Below are positions 1 through 6,494 of a stretch of 64,000 bases of DNA, in pieces. Each line of letters opens with the position of its first letter. The first letter of the stretch is position 1. A program made the translations under genes and the position numbers. The notes beneath the pieces are model-generated. The model ran no database searches. It was not told the origin of the DNA and was given only the letters and a program-made list of their open reading frames with translations. Source of the DNA: Acidovorax sp. NCPPB 3576 (GTDB lineage: Bacteria > Pseudomonadota > Gammaproteobacteria > Burkholderiales > Burkholderiaceae_C); assembly GCF_028473605.1 (NCBI RefSeq), contig NZ_CP097267.1:1604501-1668500 (forward strand), in the 5' to 3' direction.

Positions 1-3000
1 ATACAGGTTGCGCAGCGTGCCGCCGGCGGGCGCCGTTGCGACCTGGTCGACATAGGTCCATTCGCTGATCTGCGACGACAGGGCGCTGCCGTCAGCGCCG
101 AACACCTGCTTGGAGATGAGCATGCCCGCCACGAGCGAGTAGGCGTCTTCCACTGCGAAGCGGGTGTCCGCCAGCGCCCCGGCCCGCACCTGCCGCTCGG
201 CAGCGGCCTGGAAGCTGCGCGCTGGCAAGCCGTTGTAGAAGTGGCTGGTCGTCCCGCCGTACTGCTGGAGCGCGGGATCGGTGGTGGCCGCGTATTCGGT
301 GACCGTGGCGAACTGCACCACACTGCCGGAACTGTCGGTGGCCGCAGAGACATCGGTGTAGGCGTAGGCTTTTTTCAAGACACCGTAGCCGCTGTCCTGC
401 GTGAGCGCGGTGACCACGAAGGCCCTCAGCGGCGCTTTCACGGAATGGTTGGCATAGCGGTGCAGTGTCATCTCGACGGACGCATCGATGTCGCTGCCGG
501 TCGGGAAGGTCACGAAGCCCGATGGAATGGCCGGCAGTTTCCCGGAAACGGCGGTCTCGTAGCGCAGGGTGTGGTTCAGCATGCGGAACATCTGCTGTCC
601 GGCGAAGGTCTCGCGCACCAGCTCGCCTTGCGCATCTTTCAGGAGCCCGCCATTGCGGAAGAACAGCACCTGCGTGTCCTGGGGAGCGCCGTCGGCGTCC
701 AGCGTCATGTAAGCCAGGAAGTCCGGCGCCTGGTCGATGACCGTCGTGCTGTCGAAGGAGGCCGCGGTGATCTCACCGAGCCGGTGCGACTGCACCGGAG
801 CCCAGCTGGGCCAGACGGACTGCGAATACAGCGTTCCCCCCTGCGAGGCATAGGTGCCCGCGAGGGTGGGAAAGCCGAGCGTCTCGCGCGATGGCGGCGG
901 AGGATCTTCGTCCTGCAGCACCTGCGTGGTCCAGCCCGCGGCCGGATCGCTGGGGTCGAAACTGTCCAGGGCGGAGTACAGCGCCGAAGTCGTGTTCTCC
1001 GTTTTCAGCACCGCTTGCCCGTTCCAGGCATACCAGTAGAACTGGGTGCTGGGGTCGGCGCCGGGTGCGTACTGGATCCCGGCGAAGTGGTAGGACCAGT
1101 CGACGCCATCGAACCGCAGCACGTTCGGTCCGGAGCCCACGAGGCTGCCGCCGACGAGGGAAGGCCCCAGGGTCTGCAGGAAGGCCGTGGAGAGGTTGGT
1201 GAAGCCGGGGCCGTCGAAGACGTCCGGCAGCGCCTGGAAGGCGAGATCGCCGTAATCCGCGTCCCAGCGCAGCACGGCCAGGCGATAGTCGAACGCTTGG
1301 ATGGCGCTGCCTTTCGCGGTGAACTCCGTGATCCACGCGGCCGCCGCCATGCCGCCTTCGGTGGTCATCTGAAAATACGACGTGGTCCCGAAGGCTGGAA
1401 TCACCACCTGCGTCGTCGCCAGCGACGCACCCTCATGCCAGGCCAGCAAGGGGTCCCGAAAGCGAAGGTTGAAGAGTCCCTGCTCAGTGTCCGGGTCGTA
1501 GCAGAAGGTCAGATAGTGCTGGCCCGCGGCGCAGGCGAACAGACGGGCGTTGTTCCCGCTCTGCGGCGCCTTTTCCGTGGCGATGTCCCAGGACCGGGAT
1601 TGCCAGTTCAGCGCATAGCGGGTGAACTGGCGGTTGTCCTTGTCCACCACCACATAGAAGTCGCTGCCGCCCACGACCTGCAGCTGGCCGCTGGCATGGG
1701 GATAGGGCTCGGGTTGGCCGCCCTCGGAGGCGAAGGCCCAGTCGGCCACCGCGATGGGGCGGCGAGAGGCCAGATAGACCGCGGTGGCGCTGTCGTCCAG
1801 GCGAGGCAGCATCAGCACGAAACTGTGCTCGCTGGTGGTCGCGCCGATGCGGTCGACATCCAGGGCGCCGTCGAAACGCTGCCAGGTCTGCCAGGCGGGC
1901 ATCCATCGGCCCACCCAGGTCAGAACATTCGCCAGCAAGGCGTTCTGCGCGCTGTCATACCAGGCCATCACCACGTAGTCCGAGCCGTACCAGACCCGGG
2001 GCGTGGCAGCCGTGTCGCTGCCGAAGGGGTTCGCAATCGTCAGGTTGCGGGCGCCGGGGTCCAGTTCGGCATCGGCCCCGACGTCGATTTCCGAATATTC
2101 GTAGCGGGTGATGCCACCGGTCGGCAAGGTGATGGCGGTCAGGGCGCCTGGGAGCGGCCCCTGCCCCTGCAGGTCGTACTCGAAGGAGATGCCGGGCCTG
2201 CAGGCGCCCCCGGGAAGGACATCGGTGACCGCCTTGAGGTACCGCTTGAAGCACGCCCCCGTGCCCAGCGGATTGCTGGCATCCGGGGCCGTGAGGTTCA
2301 CGAGGTCATACCATTCGAAGTTCAGGCGGACCTGGGGTGCGCCTGCGTCGTTGAACACATCCACGCTGTCCAGATAGACCGATTCGAAACGGTCCTGCCA
2401 GGCGTTGGGCACCTGGCCGGGGCGCTGCCGTGGGTCCGAGTGAAGGGCGAGGTATTCCTTGGGGGCATCCAGCGACGTGTTGTCGTACGTCATCGGGCTC
2501 CAGTTGAATCGGCAGGACCAGCCCAGGTCGTTTTCCATCCGGGCCATCTGGCATTCGCGGGTGTAGGTGAGCGTGCCGGCGCCGACGGTCTGCTCCGACG
2601 TGCGGTACGCGAAGGCGATCCAGTTCCCCGCCGTGTTGCGCAGCTCCGCCAGGTTCCAGGCCTGTGCATGGCGCGCCTGCCCTTGCGCCTGCGTGCTCGG
2701 CCCGGTCCAGTTGTCCCAGTGGATGCCCCACTGCACGAGATGGCGGTCTTCGATGCCGTCGAGCTGGCGGTCGCTCTCGCCGTAGATCGCGACCGAGCCG
2801 TCGGGGCGCACCACTTCCCAGCTGTTCCATTGGGGATAGAACGTGACCTGCCAGAACTGGTAGGGCTCGGTCTCATAGGACTGGCCCGCCGTCTCGATGC
2901 CCAGCGTGCCGTCCGCTTGCGGCACCAGTGCGTGGGAGCGGCGCTGCTGCGGATCGTCCAGGCGCCATTCGCCCGGCCGCTCCGTGGGCCGGATCAACGC

Positions 3001-3471
3001 CGCGCTGGAGGGGCGCCAGCCATGCGTTTCCAGTGCCGTGACCAGCCCCGGCGGCACCCGCCCCGGCAGCGCGCCGGCGAGCACCTGCGCGCTGACCGTG
3101 CCACGGCTCCACTGCGTCGGAATGGGCACGAGGCGCAGAGCCTGCCCCTGGTTCATCAGGTAGTACTCGGCATCCTGCAGCGGAGCGCTGCCGGTGTTCG
3201 CCACGATCTGATCCATCGGCATGTTCCACCCCACGCCGAGCCCGCCGCTGGGGTGCGTGAGGTTCCACTGCGCCACCTGGTCGGCCACGCTGCTCTGGTA
3301 CATGAGCGTCAGATCGCAGGCCAGTCCGCCCCGCGCCGGGAGCGTGAGCAACTTGAGCGGAAAGGCCAGGTTGCCCCGGAACAGGTTGACGCCCGTGCCC
3401 AGGCTGCCTGCGTCGAACTGGAGAATTCCGAGGGCTGGGGCGCTGGATGACTGACCGGCGGTGGATGGCAT
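1..3471 (-). CDS. Large RHS/SpvB-like protein, partial (3' end outside window)
   Basis: An open frame of 1157 codons runs from ATG at 3471 to the left edge without a stop. AGGAG lies about 7 nt before the ATG. The N-terminus (about residues 15-100: LGILQFDAGSLGTG, VNLFRGNLAFPLKLL, GGLGVGWNMP) resembles the opening of RHS/SpvB/TcdB-type shell proteins, which begin with a 'vNLftGnl.fPl.l' block and a 'GLGWsmp' motif. The rest is rich in aromatic residues and YD-like turns such as VVMAWYD and TRYEYS. No signal peptide is obvious. It is the last of three leftward genes, after two small proteins, with a strong hairpin before it. A secreted or toxin-shell role is inferred from the fold family only; the C-terminal region that would carry any toxin domain is not visible. 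The family call is moderate, the coding call strong. Confidence 0.8.
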   Translation of the reverse strand, partial: MPSTAGQSSSAPALGILQFDAGSLGTGVNLFRGNLAFPLKLLTLPARGGLACDLTLMYQSSVADQVAQWNLTHPSGGLGVGWNMPMDQIVANTGSAPLQDAEYYLMNQGQALRLVPIPTQWSRGTVSAQVLAGALPGRVPPGLVTALETHGWRPSSAALIRPTERPGEWRLDDPQQRRSHALVPQADGTLGIETAGQSYETEPYQFWQVTFYPQWNSWEVVRPDGSVAIYGESDRQLDGIEDRHLVQWGIHWDNWTGPSTQAQGQARHAQAWNLAELRNTAGNWIAFAYRTSEQTVGAGTLTYTRECQMARMENDLGWSCRFNWSPMTYDNTSLDAPKEYLALHSDPRQRPGQVPNAWQDRFESVYLDSVDVFNDAGAPQVRLNFEWYDLVNLTAPDASNPLGTGACFKRYLKAVTDVLPGGACRPGISFEYDLQGQGPLPGALTAITLPTGGITRYEYSEIDVGADAELDPGARNLTIANPFGSDTAATPRVWYGSDYVVMAWYDSAQNALLANVLTWVGRWMPAWQTWQRFDGALDVDRIGATTSEHSFVLMLPRLDDSATAVYLASRRPIAVADWAFASEGGQPEPYPHASGQLQVVGGSDFYVVVDKDNRQFTRYALNWQSRSWDIATEKAPQSGNNARLFACAAGQHYLTFCYDPDTEQGLFNLRFRDPLLAWHEGASLATTQVVIPAFGTTSYFQMTTEGGMAAAAWITEFTAKGSAIQAFDYRLAVLRWDADYGDLAFQALPDVFDGPGFTNLSTAFLQTLGPSLVGGSLVGSGPNVLRFDGVDWSYHFAGIQYAPGADPSTQFYWYAWNGQAVLKTENTTSALYSALDSFDPSDPAAGWTTQVLQDEDPPPPSRETLGFPTLAGTYASQGGTLYSQSVWPSWAPVQSHRLGEITAASFDSTTVIDQAPDFLAYMTLDADGAPQDTQVLFFRNGGLLKDAQGELVRETFAGQQMFRMLNHTLRYETAVSGKLPAIPSGFVTFPTGSDIDASVEMTLHRYANHSVKAPLRAFVVTALTQDSGYGVLKKAYAYTDVSAATDSSGSVVQFATVTEYAATTDPALQQYGGTTSHFYNGLPARSFQAAAERQVRAGALADTRFAVEDAYSLVAGMLISKQVFGADGSALSSQISEWTYVDQVATAPAGGTLRNLY

Positions 3472-3507
3472 GGCGACTCCTTGGAAAAAGAAAAGGCTCC
3501 AATGGGA

Positions 3508-3540
3508 ACGGCCCTCCTTCACGCAGCAAAGGAGGGCCGT
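3508..3540 (-). terminator. Intercistronic hairpin before the RHS-like gene
   Basis: A perfect 12-bp stem (ACGGCCCTCCTT / AAGGAGGGCCGT) with a 9-nt loop lies between the small upstream gene and the RHS-like gene. On the minus strand no U-tract follows directly, so it may be a leaky terminator or an RNA-stability element that sets different amounts of the two products. Confidence 0.6.
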
Positions 3541-3561
3541 CCGGTCGGTGAATCAGTGGAT

Positions 3562-3885
3562 TTACTGTGCCCAGGCAATCACCGAGGCGGTCAGGCTGCA
3601 ACTGGCCGGGTTGAGCTTGTTGTTGCTGTTGTCCAGCAACTGCAGGGTGCCCGTGATCGTCACCGTGGGGGAGTTGGCCTGGGTTTGGACCTGGACGCTG
3701 GCGCCCACGGTCCGCAGATGGTGGTCCGTGTTGCCGAAGGACGCGGTGTAGGCCGCAACGGAGGCTCCGGCCGAAATCACGTTCGTCGGGAAGCTGTAGG
3801 TCGTCTGTGCTGTGACGATGCCCGCGTCGGACACCGAGGCGTTGGCGACCGGAATCGAAATGTTCTGAACGTACATGGATGGCAT
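3562..3885 (-). CDS. Small hypothetical protein upstream of the RHS-like gene
   Basis: This gene encodes 107 residues. The start at 3885 is supported by AAGGAG 6-7 nt upstream. The sequence is rich in Ser, Thr, Val, Ala and Asn with alternating polar and hydrophobic residues (for example VQVQTQANSPTVTITGTLQ), which suggests an all-beta fold. It has one cysteine near the C-terminus and no clear signal peptide. It sits between another small beta-rich protein and the giant RHS-like protein in the same orientation, so it may be a partner or cargo of that protein. I do not recognise the family. Small secreted lectin-like or structural proteins have similar composition, but no signature supports that. 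Confidence 0.75.
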   Translation of the reverse strand: MPSMYVQNISIPVANASVSDAGIVTAQTTYSFPTNVISAGASVAAYTASFGNTDHHLRTVGASVQVQTQANSPTVTITGTLQLLDNSNNKLNPASCSLTASVIAWAQ

Positions 3886-4041
3886 GGATTACTCCTTGTT
3901 CAAGGTGGGGTGGAATCGGCCCTGCCGCGCCCTCGCGTGCGGACCCAGGTGAACCATGGAGCCACGGCATGGCCCACCGGGCCCGCAGCCAGTGCCGTGA
4001 ATGCATGGAATACAAAAAAATGAAGGCGGGTGGTGCTTGCC

Positions 4042-4070
4042 GGCCCGGCGCCGCGCGGCGCCGGGGGCCC
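4042..4070 (-). terminator. GC-rich hairpin between the two small genes
   Basis: A self-complementary block built on CCGGCGCC-GCGC-GGCGCCGG, extended by GGCC/GGCC, lies just after the stop of the 4083-4319 gene. A run of seven T residues follows about 25 nt later on the minus strand. It is probably a processing or partial termination point in the three-gene unit. Confidence 0.45.
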
Positions 4071-4082
4071 GCAGCGCCGTGC

Positions 4083-4319
4083 TCAGGGGACGGTGATGCC
4101 GTGCTTGTCGTTTTCCCCGGTCACACCGGACGACGTCACGCTGTTGGTGGTCCAGAAGATGTAGAGGTATTTCCGCTCGCCTGGAGCCGGATCGCCCCAG
4201 TTGTTGTTGGCGGTGAAGACGCGGGTGCCTTTGGCATACGCGTCCGCCACCTGCGCGGTCACATCGATGGTCTGGTTGTAGACGCCGTATCCAGCGTTTT
4301 CGATCACGGTAATCGCCAT
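4083..4319 (-). CDS. Small hypothetical protein with DPAPG motif
   Basis: This gene encodes 78 residues starting MAITVIENAGYG, with GGGAG about 8 nt upstream of the ATG at 4319; an in-frame ATG 14 codons earlier lacks a ribosome site. The pattern 'A.YG....DVTAQV...NNNWGDPAPGERKYLYIFW' resembles small beta-sandwich modules in which 'DVT' and 'GDPAPG..K.L' are conserved (DUF3395-like). That resemblance is from memory and uncertain. It is the first gene of the leftward unit ending in the RHS-like giant, so it may be a co-secreted or accessory component. Confidence 0.7.
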   Translation of the reverse strand: MAITVIENAGYGVYNQTIDVTAQVADAYAKGTRVFTANNNWGDPAPGERKYLYIFWTTNSVTSSGVTGENDKHGITVP

Positions 4320-4463
4320 GGTTCTTTCTCCCTTCGAATGTTGTTTTTGGCGGTGCCGCATCGTGTGATAGCGGTGCCTGCCAGGGAGAAATGTACCGAT
4401 GCGCAGCCGGCTTGTCGCTGACGCGCGGCGCGTTTGAAGCGGGATTCAGAACACTTCAGCTTC

Positions 4464-4490
4464 TGAAAAATGGCGCCGTATTTCGGCGCC
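4464..4490 (-). terminator. Intrinsic terminator after cobA
   Basis: On the minus strand GGCGCC-GAAATAC-GGCGCC is followed at once by ATTTTT. It lies about 180 nt beyond the cobA stop and would end the nirB-nirD-nasA-ybiB-cobA transcript. The sequence from here to 4320 holds no other gene I can support. Confidence 0.7.
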
Positions 4491-4673
4491 TGCCAGCCTT
4501 GCCGCGTGTGTCTGCGATCGAGCCCGGCGCGCTTGGATGCCCGCAGCCGTTTGGCCGGTTTCCGAGGGCTTGGGCGAGCCCCTGGCGTTGCCCGGCACAG
4601 TGCGTCGGGCGGTGCTGGGGCGGGGTTGTTTGGTGCAGACTGGCGCCGGTCTGCGGCCAGCGCTGCGGGCCTG

Positions 4674-5510
4674 TCAGCCGCCCACGGCGTTGCGCAGCGA
4701 GACGGGAGTGGTGGTGGCAGGGCGCGCCGCGCGAGGGCCGCCGGCCGCCGCCACGCCGCTCACCACGTCGCCCACCACGATGACCGAGGGGCTGGCGAGT
4801 TGCTCGCGCTCGATGGTGGCGTGCAGCTCGCCCAGGGTGGTGAGCGCGTGGCGCTGCTGGGGCAGGCTCACGTGCTGGATGACGACCACCGGGGTGCTGG
4901 CGGGCAGGCCGGTGAGCAGCTCCTGCTGGATGTGCGCGGCGCTGCTCACGCCCATGTAGATGACCAGGGTCAGGCGTGCGGCGCGTGCCGTGGCGGCCAG
5001 CTGGCGCCAGTCGGTGCCGCTGTCGCCGGGCTTGGCGTGGCCGGTGACGAAGACCACGCCATGCGCGTGTTCACGGTGGGTGAGGGGCGTGCCCAGCAGC
5101 GTCATGCCGGCCAGGCCCGCGGTGATGCCGTTGACCACCTGCACGTCGATGCCGGCCGCGCGCAGGTGCTCGACCTCTTCGCCGCCGCGCCCGAAGATGA
5201 ACGGATCGCCCCCTTTGAGGCGCACCACGTTCTCGCCCTCGTTCACGGCCATGACCATGAGCTTTTCGATGAAGGCCTGCGGCGTGCTCTTGCAGCCGCC
5301 GCGCTTGCCCACGTGGACGATGCGCGCGCCGGGCGGGGCCATGGCCACGATCTCGTCGCTCACCAGGTCGTCCACCAGCAGCACGGTGGCCGCCTGGATG
5401 GCTTTCAGCGCCTTGATGGTGAGCAGTTCCGGATCGCCCGGGCCGGCGCCGACCAGCGTGCAGCGGCCGGGGGGAACGCCTTCGAAGGCGGGGGGGGATG
5501 GGCGATTCAT
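4674..5510 (-). CDS. cobA: Uroporphyrinogen-III C-methyltransferase (SUMT)
   Basis: A cytoplasmic enzyme of 278 residues that uses two S-adenosylmethionines to turn uroporphyrinogen III into precorrin-2, the branch point to sirohaem and cobalamin. Family landmarks are visible: VGAGPGDPELLTIKALKAI near the N-terminus, VRLKGGDPFIFGRGGEE, VVNGITAGLAG and the TPLTHREHA segment. The ATG at 5510 overlaps the stop of ybiB by four bases (ATGA), so translation is probably coupled. There is no CysG-type dehydrogenase/ferrochelatase domain, so the later sirohaem steps must be encoded elsewhere. Its place at the end of the nitrite-reductase operon fits the need of NirB for sirohaem. Confidence 0.96.
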   Translation of the reverse strand: MNRPSPPAFEGVPPGRCTLVGAGPGDPELLTIKALKAIQAATVLLVDDLVSDEIVAMAPPGARIVHVGKRGGCKSTPQAFIEKLMVMAVNEGENVVRLKGGDPFIFGRGGEEVEHLRAAGIDVQVVNGITAGLAGMTLLGTPLTHREHAHGVVFVTGHAKPGDSGTDWRQLAATARAARLTLVIYMGVSSAAHIQQELLTGLPASTPVVVIQHVSLPQQRHALTTLGELHATIEREQLASPSVIVVGDVVSGVAAAGGPRAARPATTTPVSLRNAVGG

Positions 5511-6430
5511 GGGGTTGTCTCCAAAGGGATTTGCCCGGCCAGACGCAAGATGTGTTCCACCTGGCGGGACAGAGGTGCGGGCACCGGCAGCGCGCCGGAA
5601 AGCACCTGGCGCGTGTAGCGGGCGGTGGTGTCCACGTCGATCTCCTGGGGCAGGCCGGGCACCTCGCTGGCGGTGCCGGGCTGCTGCTCTTCCCACAGAT
5701 GGTGCGCGCCGGCGACGAAGGCGTCGTAACGGGGCGTTCGGCGCGGATCGGCGGCCACTTCGCCCTCCAGCCCGCGCGAGAGCAGGGCGTTCATGCCCAG
5801 CGTGGCGAAGGTGGCGTGCAGCATCTCCTGGTATTCGGGGTGGGTGTAGGCGGTGACGACCAGCGACGGACCGGCGCAGGGGTTCATCAGCTTGACCACG
5901 CTGTGGCCCGGGTTGCGCAGGCCGATGGCTTCGCGCGCGGCCAGCAGGCGGGCCAGGCCCGGGTGCAGGGCTTCGGTGTGGAGGTGGGCCACGTTGCCGT
6001 TTGCTATCTTTTCAGGAGCATTCAGGGCAGATATTCCTAGGGCGTCGAGCACATCCGATGCCAGAATGCGCCGCGCCTCGGTGCGCATGCCGTGCAGCAG
6101 CACGGGCAGGCCCTCGCGCGCCAGCAGCAGCGCCAGCAAGGGTGTGAGCACGGGCAGCTTGCGCGCGCCGTTGTAGCTGGGCAGCACGACCACGGGCCGG
6201 TCGCTGGCGGGCAGGCGGGCCAGGCGGGCGTGGGTGGCGTCGAGAAAGCCGCACATCTCCTCGGCGGTCTCGCCCTTGATGCGCATGGCGATGCAGAAGG
6301 CGCCGATCTCCAGGTCGGTGACCTGGCCGTCCAGCACCTGGCCGAACAGGTCGTTGGCCTGCTCGCGGCCGATGGCGCGGGCGCCGCGCGCGCCGCGGCC
6401 GAGGTCCTTGAGATAGTGGCTGATGGCCAT
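5507..6430 (-). CDS. ybiB: YbiB-type DNA-binding protein, anthranilate phosphoribosyltransferase fold
   Basis: This gene encodes 307 residues starting MAISHYLKDLGRGARGAR. The body matches the glycosyltransferase family 3 fold (QANDLFGQVLDGQVTDLEIGAFCIAMRIKGET, then LPSYNGARKLPVLTPLLALLLAREG). The PRPP-handling motif of TrpD is replaced by the YbiB-type sequence. In Escherichia coli the homologue is a DNA-binding protein of the TrpD2 family without phosphoribosyltransferase activity. Its stop overlaps the cobA start (ATGA), and nasA ends 64 bp upstream, so it is embedded in the nitrate operon. Why a DNA-binding protein is kept between nasA and cobA is unclear. A degenerate copy of the GCTAT-N7-ATAGC repeat lies inside it at 6004-6020. 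Confidence 0.9.
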   Translation of the reverse strand: MAISHYLKDLGRGARGARAIGREQANDLFGQVLDGQVTDLEIGAFCIAMRIKGETAEEMCGFLDATHARLARLPASDRPVVVLPSYNGARKLPVLTPLLALLLAREGLPVLLHGMRTEARRILASDVLDALGISALNAPEKIANGNVAHLHTEALHPGLARLLAAREAIGLRNPGHSVVKLMNPCAGPSLVVTAYTHPEYQEMLHATFATLGMNALLSRGLEGEVAADPRRTPRYDAFVAGAHHLWEEQQPGTASEVPGLPQEIDVDTTARYTRQVLSGALPVPAPLSRQVEHILRLAGQIPLETTP

Positions 6431-6494
6431 GGCGTGGGGGTTTTCTGGCGGATCGAAGGGGAGCGAATTCTCCCGCACTTCTGCCAACTTCTGG

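Noticed and set aside
241..3450. A 1069-codon open frame on the plus strand
   Set aside because: It is antisense to the RHS-like gene, which has natural composition and a ribosome site; the plus frame is Arg/Gly/His-rich as expected of a high-GC shadow.
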